Positions 34,278-42,511 of a DNA stretch of 64,000 nucleotides are shown piece by piece (within the stretch, counting starts at the first letter, position 1; every line of letters starts with the position of its first letter). The notes below the pieces were generated by a model. It ran no database searches. It was given only the letters and a program-made list of their open reading frames with translations, and was not told where the DNA came from. The stretch comes from JAAXGX01 sp965203565 (GTDB taxonomy: Bacteria; Acidobacteriota; Vicinamibacteria; Vicinamibacterales; UBA8438): positions 1,984,001-2,048,000 of the forward strand of contig OZ241896.1 in the NCBI GenBank assembly GCA_965203565.1. Reading direction: 5' to 3'. Both the position numbers and the translations under genes were made by a program.

Positions 34278-36761
34278 TCATTGCCGCTGCGCCGCGGGCG
34301 CTCCGGACGCATCGGGTCCGGGACGCGCGCCGGCCGACCGCCGCATCCGGAACGGTACGCTGTTCGTGACGCCGGCGATCAGATCGGCCAGCCGGTAGTC
34401 GGGTGCGGCGCCGCGCACGATGCGGCGCACGGCCGGCATGTCGTACGGCTCGATCCCCCGGCCGAGCGCGTACGTCAGCAGCTTCTCGGCGACCGTCGTC
34501 ACGAACCGCTCCGGATCGGCCGTCAGGACGTCGCGCAGTTCGGCCACGCCGTCGAACCGGGTCCCGTCCGGGAGCGCGCCCGAGGCGTCTATCGGGCGGA
34601 ACGCCTCGTCCACGTCGCGCCACCGGCCCACCGCGTCGAAGTTCTCCAGGGCGAACCCGGGCGGGTCGATCATCGCGTGGCACCCGGCGCAGGCCGGGTT
34701 GCGCCGGTGCCGGGCCAGCCGCCGCCGCACGGTGTCGGCCCGGCTGTGGTTGCCTGCCTCGTCCTCGTCGAGCGCCGGCGCGTCGGCGGGCGGGTCCGGG
34801 GGCGGCGCGCCGAGCAGGTTCATCAGGATCCACTTGCCGCGCAGCACCGGCGACGTCCGGTTCGGGCGCGACGTCACCGTCAGCACGCTCCCGTGCCCCA
34901 GCAGGCCCCGCCGGTTCGGGTCGGTCACCGGCGCGCGGCGGAACCGGTCGCCGTAGACGCCCGGCATGCCGTAATGGCGCGCCAGCCGCTCGTTGACGAA
35001 CGTGTAGTCGGCGGTCAGCAGCTCGACGACGCCGCGGCGCTCGCGGAGGATGCTCTCGACCAGCAGCTCGGTCTCCCGCCGGAACCCCAGCCGGACCCCG
35101 TCGTCGAAGTTCGGGAAGCGCGCCCAGTCCATCTCGACCGCGTCCAGGTTGCGGAGCTGCAGCCATTGCCCGGCGAAGTTCCGGACCAGCGCGGCCGACC
35201 GTCCGTCGGCGAGCATCCGCCGCACCTGCCGGCCGTAGGTCGCCGGGTCGCTCAACGCGCCTCGCGACGCCAGGTCGAGCAGCTCGTCGTCGGGGATGCT
35301 GCTCCAGAGGAAGAACGACAGACGCGACGCCAGCTCCAGGCCGCTGACGGCGTAGTTCGTTCCAGGCGGGACGCCGTCCGGGTCGCGCTCGACCCGGAAC
35401 AGGAACTCCGGGCTGACCAGCAGCCGCCGGACGGCCGCTTCAATCCCGGCCTCGAAGCCGCCGCCCGCCGTCCGCCCGGCGTGGAAGGCCGGCGTCAGCG
35501 CCTCGACGTCCGCCGCAGCCGCCGGCCGCCGGAACGCCCGCCGGGCGAGCGTCGAGAGGATCTCGGCGGCGCACGCCGCCTCCTCCTCGGGACGCGCCGG
35601 GCGGCAGGTCAGGATCGCCCGGCGGCTCGGGGTCTCCCCGGCGCCGGCGTCGGCGAACGGGCCGGCTATCGTCACCCGGTCGACGAACGGCTGGTAGATC
35701 ATCTGGCTCGGCTCCCCGACCACCCCGGTCACGTAGTGGGGCTTGAGGAACCGTTCGATCCGCGAGTCGGCCTCCCGGATCGACGGCAGCTTGAGGAACG
35801 CCGCGCCGACCTCGCGCGGCCCGGCGGCCACCTGGACGCGGACCCGCCAGGTACGTTCCGCGTGCGGCCGGAACTCCGCGCGGGGCTCCAGCGTGAACAG
35901 CCGCACGCGCGCGCCGTCCATCGTCAGTTCGAGCTGGTGCGGGTCGGGGAAGCCGACGCTCCCGTCGCACTCCCCCTGGATGCGGCAGAGCAGGTCGATC
36001 GCGATCTCGTACTCGCCGTCGCGCGGGAAGTGGTGGCGTGCGAGCAGGCCGCCCCGCGTGCCGAACGGCAGGCCGTCGAGATGGTCGTACTGCGGCCGGG
36101 TCTCGGGGGCGCGGTATTCCGTGACGGCGGGCGCGGGGAGCGGCCCGCCGAGGGCGGCGCGGGCTATCTTCCGCGCGGCGGCCAGGTACTGATCGAGCTG
36201 CGGCGGGCCGATCCGGAGCACGCCGGCGATGTTGTCGAAGCCGTAGCCGGCGTCGTCCGGCGGCAGGAGCGGCGCCACGTCTATGTCGATCGCCAGCAGG
36301 TCGCGGACGGCGTTCCGATACTCGGCCCGGTTGAGCCGGTGGAGCGCCTCCTTGCGTCCGGGGTTCGGATCGGCCTCGGCGGCGCGGTCGAGCGCCGCCT
36401 CCAGCCAGGCGGTCAACGCGCCGGCGACGTCCGCGGGCGGCCGGCGCCGGCCGGCGGGCGGCATCTGTCCCGCGCGCAGCTTGCGCACCACCTTCTCCAG
36501 GACCTCGGCGTGCGCGCCGGGATCGGCGAGGTCGACGGCGCCGCTCTCCAGCGTCAGGCCGCCGTAGCTTTCCTTCCGGCGCTCGTTGTGGCAGCCGACG
36601 CAGTACCGGTCGAGGACCTCCCGGGCGTCGCGGGACGCTGCCGCCGCGCCCGCCGCGGGCCGGGCCGCCGGCTCCTGGGCGCCGGCGGCGCCTGCGCCGG
36701 CCGCGGCGGCGAGAACCGCCGCGGCCGGGAGCAGCCGGACGCGGATGCGCATCGTCCGCAT
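34278..36761 (-). CDS. Exported DUF1592/DUF1588/DUF1585 cytochrome-like protein (copy 2)
   Basis: An 827-residue paralogue of the gene at 22836-25235 with the same domain order. It starts with a signal peptide to about residue 28, then haem c site C54-V-G-C57-H58, 'MPPAGRRRPPAD', DUF1587 ('HRLNRAEYRNAVRDLL'), a middle beta-rich region with 'FDNIAGVLRIGPPQLDQYL', DUF1595 ('ILSTLARRAFRRPA'), DUF1592 ('ELASRLSFFLWSSIPDD'), DUF1588 ('CAGCHAMIDPPGFALENFD') and DUF1585 ('EKLLTYALGRGIEPY'). Two nearby ATG codons (36761 and 36752) are possible; the first is reported. It heads the minus-strand unit DUF1592-DUF1552-ankyrin/PQQ-LVIVD, which mirrors the plus-strand module. Confidence 0.9.
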   Translation of the reverse strand: MRTMRIRVRLLPAAAVLAAAAGAGAAGAQEPAARPAAGAAAASRDAREVLDRYCVGCHNERRKESYGGLTLESGAVDLADPGAHAEVLEKVVRKLRAGQMPPAGRRRPPADVAGALTAWLEAALDRAAEADPNPGRKEALHRLNRAEYRNAVRDLLAIDIDVAPLLPPDDAGYGFDNIAGVLRIGPPQLDQYLAAARKIARAALGGPLPAPAVTEYRAPETRPQYDHLDGLPFGTRGGLLARHHFPRDGEYEIAIDLLCRIQGECDGSVGFPDPHQLELTMDGARVRLFTLEPRAEFRPHAERTWRVRVQVAAGPREVGAAFLKLPSIREADSRIERFLKPHYVTGVVGEPSQMIYQPFVDRVTIAGPFADAGAGETPSRRAILTCRPARPEEEAACAAEILSTLARRAFRRPAAAADVEALTPAFHAGRTAGGGFEAGIEAAVRRLLVSPEFLFRVERDPDGVPPGTNYAVSGLELASRLSFFLWSSIPDDELLDLASRGALSDPATYGRQVRRMLADGRSAALVRNFAGQWLQLRNLDAVEMDWARFPNFDDGVRLGFRRETELLVESILRERRGVVELLTADYTFVNERLARHYGMPGVYGDRFRRAPVTDPNRRGLLGHGSVLTVTSRPNRTSPVLRGKWILMNLLGAPPPDPPADAPALDEDEAGNHSRADTVRRRLARHRRNPACAGCHAMIDPPGFALENFDAVGRWRDVDEAFRPIDASGALPDGTRFDGVAELRDVLTADPERFVTTVAEKLLTYALGRGIEPYDMPAVRRIVRGAAPDYRLADLIAGVTNSVPFRMRRSAGARPGPDASGAPAAQRQ

Positions 36762-36805
36762 GGTATCACCAAGCGCGCGGGCGGGCAGTTGTCCGGCGTC
36801 GCGGC

Positions 36806-37234
36806 TCACACCGTGCGAACGGCGACGAGACGTTCGACGCCGGCCAGATCCGCGGGGTTCCGTGTGTACAGCGGCATGGCATGGGCCAGGGCGGTGGCGG
36901 CGATCAGCAGATCGGCGAAGCGGCGGCGGCCGATCCGCTCGCCGCCCTTCAGAGCGGCGTAGATGCGGCCGTAGGCGCGCGCCACGTCCGTGTCGAGCGG
37001 CAACGGGTCCCAGTGCGAGCCCGCCCACAACAGCCGATCCTGTCGGCGACCCCGTTCCAGATCGTCGGCGGCTGCATGGGGACCGGCGGCCAGCTCGGCG
37101 AGCGTGACGGCCGAGATCGCCGTCTCGTCCGGGAGGAGCGCCGCGTCGATGACGTCGAGGTCGATGACGACGGAGGTGTCGAGCAGACCGACGGACCCGC
37201 CGGTCGTCGCCGGCCCGGACGGGTTGTCAGACAT
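36806..37234 (-). CDS. vapC: VapC-type PIN-domain ribonuclease toxin
   Basis: A 142-residue PIN-domain protein. The acidic metal-binding residues appear in order: D19 in 'LLDTSVVIDL', E47 in 'VTLAELAAG' and D108 in 'RFADLLIAATA', followed by the expected 'LYTRNPADL' near the end. VapC toxins cut RNA (often tRNA or rRNA) when freed from their antitoxin. The gene overlaps the upstream antitoxin by 8 bases, the standard arrangement. It ends 45 bases before the DUF1592 gene and is oriented away from the BREX operon. The first 15 residues form an N-terminal extension; a later in-frame start is possible. Confidence 0.88.
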   Translation of the reverse strand: MSDNPSGPATTGGSVGLLDTSVVIDLDVIDAALLPDETAISAVTLAELAAGPHAAADDLERGRRQDRLLWAGSHWDPLPLDTDVARAYGRIYAALKGGERIGRRRFADLLIAATALAHAMPLYTRNPADLAGVERLVAVRTV

Positions 37235-37472
37235 CGACGCGTTGATCGACGGCCGCGTCCAGGTCGGCGCGCAGCCGCGCGGCGTCGATGCGCGGCGCCG
37301 TGCGCGCCGCCTGCGCGATGACGGCGCGGGGGACGAACCGGCGGACGGCGACCGGTTTCAACTCGGCCACCGGCGTGCCGTTGCGAGTCACTATCATGCA
37401 CTGGCCGGCCTGGACGTCGCGCAGGACGGCCGCCGAGTCGTTGCGGAGTTCTCGTTGCGTGATCGTTCGCAT
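37227..37472 (-). CDS. Phd/YefM-family antitoxin of the PIN toxin
   Basis: An 81-residue protein opening 'MRTITQRELRNDSAAVLRDV', the characteristic Phd/YefM DNA-binding N-terminus, followed by 'GQCMIVTRNGTPVAELKPV'. The C-terminal half is arginine/alanine-rich and would wrap the toxin. Such antitoxins also repress their own promoter. A pair of TTGTAGC direct repeats lies 20-35 bases upstream of the start codon. The stop overlaps the toxin start by 8 bases, so expression is coupled. The start ATG at 37470-37472 is the only one giving the family N-terminus. Confidence 0.88.
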   Translation of the reverse strand: MRTITQRELRNDSAAVLRDVQAGQCMIVTRNGTPVAELKPVAVRRFVPRAVIAQAARTAPRIDAARLRADLDAAVDQRVDV

Positions 37473-37490
37473 TGCGACAGGGTACCACAG

Positions 37491-37507
37491 TTGTAGCTTT
37501 TTGTAGC
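37491..37507. promoter_or_regulatory. Direct repeats upstream of the antitoxin gene (possible operator)
   Basis: TTGTAGC occurs at 37491-37497 and again at 37501-37507, one DNA turn apart. The repeats lie immediately upstream of a TACCCT-like -10 on the minus strand that would serve the antitoxin gene (start at 37472). This placement fits autoregulation by the Phd-type antitoxin. Confidence 0.4.
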
Positions 37508-37566
37508 AAGTTTGCTGTCGAGGTTGATCACGCCGGCCGCGACGTCGTTTTTTTGGACAGGCATGT

Positions 37567-37600
37567 TTTGCCGGCAAGTTTGCCGGCAAGAATGTTGACA
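37567..37600. promoter_or_regulatory. Tandem palindromes next to a -35 box, upstream of brxA
   Basis: The 12-mer TTTGCCGGCAAG is repeated exactly at 37567-37578 and 37579-37590. Each copy contains the palindrome TTGCCGGCAA. Five bases later comes a perfect TTGACA (37595-37600) on the plus strand. No good -10 is seen at 16-18 bases, so the promoter may need an activator. A GGGGGAGG ribosome-binding site (37614-37621) precedes brxA. It could bind a regulator of the BREX operon. Confidence 0.45.
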
Positions 37601-37629
37601 TTCGTAGCGCGGCGGGGGAGGATGTTCCG

Positions 37630-38415
37630 ATGCCGCCGCCGCGCGCCGGCTCGACCGCCCGCGCATCGGCGGCCCGGGCCGGGTTCCGGTTCGGGGAGAA
37701 GGGGACCCACACCAGCCGGACGATCATGCTCGCCGAGCTCGGCGAGCTGTTCGCGGCCGTTCCGCCCGGTGGGACGCGCGCCGACTACGCGGCGGCGATC
37801 GTCGACGAGAACGTGCTCGGCAAGGCGACCGCCGCCACCCGCCGCCTGACGCACCAGCGCCTGCGCGAGCTGTACGCGCTCGACCCGCGCGTGCCGATCT
37901 TCCGCATCCTCCGCCGGCTCTGGCCGATCGACGCGCCCGGCCGGCCGCGGCTGGCGCTGCTCTGCGCGCTGGCGCGCGATCCGCTGCTGCGCGCCACCGC
38001 ACAGGCCGTGCTGGCGCTGCCGCCGGGAGCGGAGCTCGTCCGGACGTCGCTGCTCGACGCCATCCGGTGCGAGGTCGGACCGCGCCTCAACGACGCGGTG
38101 CTCGACAAGGCGGCCCGGAACAGCGCGAGCTCCTGGGCGCAGTCGGGCCATCTCGCCGGCCGGGTCCGGAAGATGCGCCGGCGGGTGGAGCCGACGCCCG
38201 GGACGGCGGCTCTCGCGCTGTGGCTCGGCGCCGTCGACGGCCTCGCCGGCCGCGCCCTGCTCGACACCCGCTGGACGCGGGCGCTCGACCGGTCCGGCCC
38301 GGCGCTGTGGCCGGCGGCGGCGCACGCCCGCCGGCTCGGCCTGATCCATGCGCGCGCCGGGGGCGACGTCGTCGAGATCGACGCCCGCCGGCTCGACCCG
38401 GCGCTGGCCGGATAG
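37630..38415 (+). CDS. brxA: BREX protein BrxA (DUF1819-like)
   Basis: A 261-residue protein and first gene of the BREX operon. The segment 'GEKGTHTSRTIMLAELGELF' (about 23-42), then 'ENVLGKATAATRRLTHQRLRELYALDP', and a helical body match the BrxA/DUF1819 pattern seen in BREX operons with type-B-like PglZ. BrxA is a small helical DNA-binding protein of the BREX complex; its exact role in phage exclusion is unclear. The identification relies partly on its position directly before BrxB and BrxC. The ATG at 37630 follows a good ribosome-binding site. The 15-residue proline/arginine-rich N-terminal stretch could be an extension. Confidence 0.75.
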   Translation: MPPPRAGSTARASAARAGFRFGEKGTHTSRTIMLAELGELFAAVPPGGTRADYAAAIVDENVLGKATAATRRLTHQRLRELYALDPRVPIFRILRRLWPIDAPGRPRLALLCALARDPLLRATAQAVLALPPGAELVRTSLLDAIRCEVGPRLNDAVLDKAARNSASSWAQSGHLAGRVRKMRRRVEPTPGTAALALWLGAVDGLAGRALLDTRWTRALDRSGPALWPAAAHARRLGLIHARAGGDVVEIDARRLDPALAG

Positions 38416-38435
38416 GTGAACAGGCGAAGAGGACG

Positions 38436-38993
38436 GTGGGCAGGATCGAGGACCTCGCGGCGGCGTACGAGCGGCACGTGAGCGCGCCGTGGCCGCGGAC
38501 GCTCGCCGGCGCGCAGCGCGTCACGATGGTGGTGTACGAGAAGGAGCAGGAACGGACGCTGCGGGCGCGCCTCGGCGAGTTCGAGCAGGCGACGCGGCGC
38601 GGCGGCCACGGGTGGACGCTGGTCGACGCCACGCGCTGGTTCGCCGACTGGCTCGCGGCCGACGCCTACCGCGACGCCTACTTCGAGACGCCGGACCTGC
38701 TCGGGATGAAGATGGAAGGGGAGTTCCGCGCGGCGGCGGCGGGCCGGCTCGCGGCGGCGCTCGAAGGCGCCGGCGCGGACGACGTGGTGGCGCTGGCCGG
38801 CGTCGGGTCGCTCTACGGCTTCCTGCGCGTCTCCGATCTGATCCGCGCCGTGGAGCGGTCGATCCGGGGGCGCCTGGTGGTCTTCTTCCCCGGCACGAAG
38901 AACGACGCCAACTACCGGCTGCTCGACGCCCGCGACGGCTGGAGCTATCTCGCGCAGTGCGTCACGCTGCACGGCGGAGGACCTGCCTCGTGA
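38436..38993 (+). CDS. brxB: BREX protein BrxB (DUF1788)
   Basis: A 185-residue protein. The C-terminal block 'GRLVVFFPGTKNDANYRLLDARDGWSYLA' (read in pieces, about 146-175) is the signature of DUF1788/BrxB, as are 'GVGSLYGFLRVSDLI' and 'VVYEKEQE'. BrxB is part of the BREX core and associates with the large ATPase and PglZ proteins. Start GTG at 38436 has a GAGG motif 4-5 bases upstream. It lies 20 bases after brxA. Its stop overlaps the brxC start as GTGA, so it is coupled to the ATPase gene. Confidence 0.9.
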   Translation: MGRIEDLAAAYERHVSAPWPRTLAGAQRVTMVVYEKEQERTLRARLGEFEQATRRGGHGWTLVDATRWFADWLAADAYRDAYFETPDLLGMKMEGEFRAAAAGRLAAALEGAGADDVVALAGVGSLYGFLRVSDLIRAVERSIRGRLVVFFPGTKNDANYRLLDARDGWSYLAQCVTLHGGGPAS

Positions 38994-41900
38994 AGATCCA
39001 CGAAACGCTCGACCGCGATCCCCGCACCGCCCATCTCGCCAACGACGGCCAGGCGCGGATCGCCGACGCCGACGCCGCCGACGCGCGGGCGGCCGACGAG
39101 CTCCGCGCCGAGCTCGAGACGTTCGTCTGCGAGGGGCAGTTCGCCGACGCCCTCCAGCGGGTCCTCGACCGCTACCTCGCCCACCTGGGGCGCGCCCGCC
39201 AGCAGTCGGCGTGGGTCAGCGGCTTCTTCGGCAGCGGCAAGTCGCACCTGCTCAAGATGCTGACCCACCTGTGGGTGAACACCCGATTCCCCGACGGCGC
39301 CGCCGCCCGCGCCCTGGTGCGCGGCGGCCTGCCGGACGAGATCGCGGCGCTGCTCCGCGAGCTCGACACGCAGGCGCGGCGCACCGGGCGCCCGCCCGCC
39401 GCCGCCGCCGGCACGCTCCTCGGCGGCAGCGTCGACCACGTGCGGGCCGCGGTGCTCGCGATCGTGCTGCGCGCCCGCGGCTGGCCCGAGCAGTACCCGC
39501 AGGCCCGGTTCTGCTTCTGGCTCCGCGGCCGCGGGCTGCTGGGCCGCATCCGCGCGGCGGTCGAAGCGGCCGGCCGCCCGTGGCTGCGCGAGCTCAACGA
39601 CCTGTACGTCAGTCCGGTGATCGCCGAAGCGCTGATCGACGCCGACCCCGCCTTCGCCCCCGACGCCGCGGCCGCCCGCCAGGTGCTGGTGCAGCAGTTC
39701 CCGCAGCTCGCCACCGACGTCACCACGGAGCAGTTCGTCGAGACGACCCGCGCGGCGCTGGCCGGTGACGACGGAAACGGCGGAAACGGCGAGTTGCCGC
39801 TCACCGTGCTGGTCCTCGACGAGGTGCAGCAGTACGTCAACGAAGCGCAGGACCGGTCGGCGGCGATCACCGAGCTGGCCGAGGCGGTCCAGACGCAGCT
39901 CGACAGCCGCGTCATGCTGGTCGGCGCCGGCCAGTCGGCGCTCTCCGCGGGGACGCCGGCGCTGACGTGGCTGCGCGACCGGTTCCGGATCGCGGTGGAG
40001 CTGACCGACGCCGACGTCGAGGCGGTCACCCGCAAGGTGCTGCTGCACAAGAAGCCGACCGCCGTCCCGGCGGTGGAGGCGACGTTCGAGGCGCACGCCG
40101 GCGAGGTGGCGCGCCACCTCCAGGGAACCCGGCTCGGCGCGCGGGCGGGCGACCGCGGCGACCGCACGCCCGACTACCCGCTGCTCTGCACCCGGCGCCG
40201 TTTCTGGGAGGCGTGCTTCCAGGCGGTCGACGCCCTCGGCAGCCACAGCCAGCTCCGCTCGCAGCTGCGCATCGTGCACGACGCGCTCCGGCGGGTGGCC
40301 GGCCGCGACCTCGGCGCGGTCATCCCGGCGAGCGAGCTGTTCGACGCGCTCGCCGCCGACCTCGTCAACACCGGCGTGCTGCTCGGCGAGCTCGACACCC
40401 GCATCCGGAAGCTCGACGACGGGACGCCGGCCGGCCGGCTCCGGCGCGACCTGTGCGGCCTGGTCTTCCTGATCGGCAAGCTCCCCCGCGAGGCGGGGGT
40501 CGACGCCGGCGTCCGCGCGACCGCGGCGGCGCTGGCCGACCTGCTGGTGGACGACCTCGCCGCCGACTCGGGCGCGTTCCGGCGGCGCGCCGCCGAGACG
40601 CTCGACGCGCTGGCGCGCGACGGCGTGCTGATGCGGGTGGGCGACGAGTTCCGTCTGCAGACGACCGAGGGCGCCGAATGGGACCGGGCGTTCCGCGAGC
40701 GGCAGACCGCGCTGCGGCAGCACGAGGTCGAGGTCGCGACGCGCCGCGACCAGCTATTCGGCGAGAAGGTTCAGGCGGTCCTGTCGAGCATCAGGCTGCG
40801 CCACGGTGAGACGAAGCTCCCGCGCGCGCTCGCCCTCCGCGCCGGGGAGTCGCCGGCGCCGGCCGGCGACGCCGTCACCGTCCGGCTGCGCGACGGCTGG
40901 TCGGGGTCGCTCGGCGGCGTGCAGGCCGACGCCCGGCGCGGCGGCGGCGACGACCCGACGCTGTACGTCCACCTGCCGAAGCGGAGCGCCGACGCGCTGC
41001 GCGACCGGCTGGTCGAGGCGGAGGCCGCCCGCCGGGTCCTCGACCATTACGGCGCGCCCGCCTCGCCCGAAGGCCGGGACGCGCGCGAGAGCATGGAGAG
41101 CCGGCGCCGGAGCGCCGAGCAGGCCCGCGACGCGATCGCCGACGACCTGCTCCGGGCGGCGACCGTGCTCCAGGGCGGCGGCGGCGAGCTGTTCGGCGCG
41201 GACCTGAAGGAGAAGCTGACCGCCGGCGCCGAGGCGTCGCTGACCCGCCTCTTCCCCCGCTTCGCCGACGGCGACCACCGCGGATGGGAGGCCGCCCTGC
41301 GCCGCGCCAGGGACGGCTCGGACCAGCCACTGACGGTCGTCGGCTGGGACGGCGCCGCCGGCGACCATCCGGTCGCGCGGGAGGCGCTGGCCGCCATCGG
41401 CGCCGGCGCGCGCGGCGCCGCCGTCCACAAGGCGCTCAAGGCCGCCCCGTACGGCTGGCCGCAGGACGCGATAGACGCCGTGCTCATGGCCCTGCACCGC
41501 GGCGGACAGCTCCGCGCCGCCCGCAACGGCCGGCCGATCGCCGCCGGCGCGCTCGACCAGGCCGGGATCAAGGGGGCGGAGTTCCGTCCCGAACGGGTCC
41601 CGCTCGCCACCGGCCAGCGGATCGTCCTGCGGGGCCTGTTCGGCCGGCTCGGCATCGACGCCCGGAGCGGGGAAGAGGAAGCCCGCGCGCCGGCGTTCCT
41701 GGCCGCGCTCGCCGATCTCGGCCGCCGGGCGGGCGGCGAGTCGCCCCTGCCGCCCGGGCCCGACCTGACCTTCCTCGAAGAGGCGACGCGCCTCGCCGGC
41801 AACGAGCAGCTCGCCGCGATACATGCGCAGGCGGACGATCTGGCGCAGCGGATCGACGCGTGGCGGGCGTCGGCGGAGCGCGCCGCCGCCCGCGCGCCGG

Positions 41901-42487
41901 CCTGGGAGCTGGCGACCGCGCTCCGCCGCCACGCGGACGGGCTGCCGGCCGCGGCGGAGGCCGGCCCGGAGCTCGACGCCGTCCGGGAGCAGCGCGCGCT
42001 GCTGGCCGACGCCGACCCGGTGGCGCCGCTCGCGGCCCGGCTCGCCGCGGCGCTGCGCGAGGCGCTGGCCGGCGCGCACGAGGCGCTGGCGGATGCGGTG
42101 GAGCGGGCCGCCGCCGCGCTGGCCGGCGACGCCACCTGGTCCCGGCTCGACGCCGCCGCGCAGGCGGAGATCCGCCGGCAAGTCGGTCTCGACGCGCCGC
42201 CCCCCCTGTCCGTGGCGACCGACGCCGACCTGCTGCGGACGCTCGACGCCCGTCCGCTCGCCGCGTGGCGTTCCGAACTCGACGCCGCCGGCGCCCGGAC
42301 CGCCCGCGCGCTGGAGGAGGCCGCCGCGCGGCTGCGGGAGCAGGACGGACCGGCGGGAGCCGCGACGACGACGGTGGAGGTGCGCCGTGGTACGCTGGCC
42401 GACGAAGCCGCGGTGCGCGGGTGGCTGGAGGAGCAGGAGGACAAGTTGCTGAAGGCGGTGCGTAAAGGGCCGGTGATCGTGCGGTAG
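38990..42487 (+). CDS. brxC: BREX P-loop ATPase BrxC (PglY-like)
   Basis: A 1165-residue ATPase, the normal size for BrxC/PglY. The Walker A motif is G81-S-G-K-S within 'SGFFGSGKSHLLKMLTHLW', a BrxC hallmark. Walker B-like 'LTVLVLDEVQQYV' lies near residue 275, and the next motif 'MLVGAGQSALSAGTPALTWL' follows. The last 400 residues are rich in Ala, Glu and Arg and likely form long helices. BrxC is essential for phage exclusion and for the host methylation mark in studied BREX systems. The start is GTG at 38990, overlapping brxB. Its GC content is as high as the surrounding chromosome, whereas the next gene is visibly lower. Confidence 0.93.
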   Translation: MKIHETLDRDPRTAHLANDGQARIADADAADARAADELRAELETFVCEGQFADALQRVLDRYLAHLGRARQQSAWVSGFFGSGKSHLLKMLTHLWVNTRFPDGAAARALVRGGLPDEIAALLRELDTQARRTGRPPAAAAGTLLGGSVDHVRAAVLAIVLRARGWPEQYPQARFCFWLRGRGLLGRIRAAVEAAGRPWLRELNDLYVSPVIAEALIDADPAFAPDAAAARQVLVQQFPQLATDVTTEQFVETTRAALAGDDGNGGNGELPLTVLVLDEVQQYVNEAQDRSAAITELAEAVQTQLDSRVMLVGAGQSALSAGTPALTWLRDRFRIAVELTDADVEAVTRKVLLHKKPTAVPAVEATFEAHAGEVARHLQGTRLGARAGDRGDRTPDYPLLCTRRRFWEACFQAVDALGSHSQLRSQLRIVHDALRRVAGRDLGAVIPASELFDALAADLVNTGVLLGELDTRIRKLDDGTPAGRLRRDLCGLVFLIGKLPREAGVDAGVRATAAALADLLVDDLAADSGAFRRRAAETLDALARDGVLMRVGDEFRLQTTEGAEWDRAFRERQTALRQHEVEVATRRDQLFGEKVQAVLSSIRLRHGETKLPRALALRAGESPAPAGDAVTVRLRDGWSGSLGGVQADARRGGGDDPTLYVHLPKRSADALRDRLVEAEAARRVLDHYGAPASPEGRDARESMESRRRSAEQARDAIADDLLRAATVLQGGGGELFGADLKEKLTAGAEASLTRLFPRFADGDHRGWEAALRRARDGSDQPLTVVGWDGAAGDHPVAREALAAIGAGARGAAVHKALKAAPYGWPQDAIDAVLMALHRGGQLRAARNGRPIAAGALDQAGIKGAEFRPERVPLATGQRIVLRGLFGRLGIDARSGEEEARAPAFLAALADLGRRAGGESPLPPGPDLTFLEEATRLAGNEQLAAIHAQADDLAQRIDAWRASAERAAARAPAWELATALRRHADGLPAAAEAGPELDAVREQRALLADADPVAPLAARLAAALREALAGAHEALADAVERAAAALAGDATWSRLDAAAQAEIRRQVGLDAPPPLSVATDADLLRTLDARPLAAWRSELDAAGARTARALEEAAARLREQDGPAGAATTTVEVRRGTLADEAAVRGWLEEQEDKLLKAVRKGPVIVR

Positions 42488-42511
42488 GGACGCCGCGGGT
42501 GGAGAACCGAC

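Noticed and set aside
34281..36962. A long plus-strand open frame across the second DUF1592 gene
   Set aside because: It is the complement of a well-supported gene and has no recognisable domain, only Arg/Gly/His-rich sequence.
37567..37590. Short exact repeats considered as CRISPR or transposon ends
   Set aside because: Only two 12-base copies lie side by side with no spacer, and no transposase or cas gene is nearby.
38990..42487. Considered as a generic AAA+ protein or PglY of a type 2 BREX system
   Set aside because: It follows brxA and brxB and there is no pglW kinase in the window, so BrxC of a type 1-like system is the better name.
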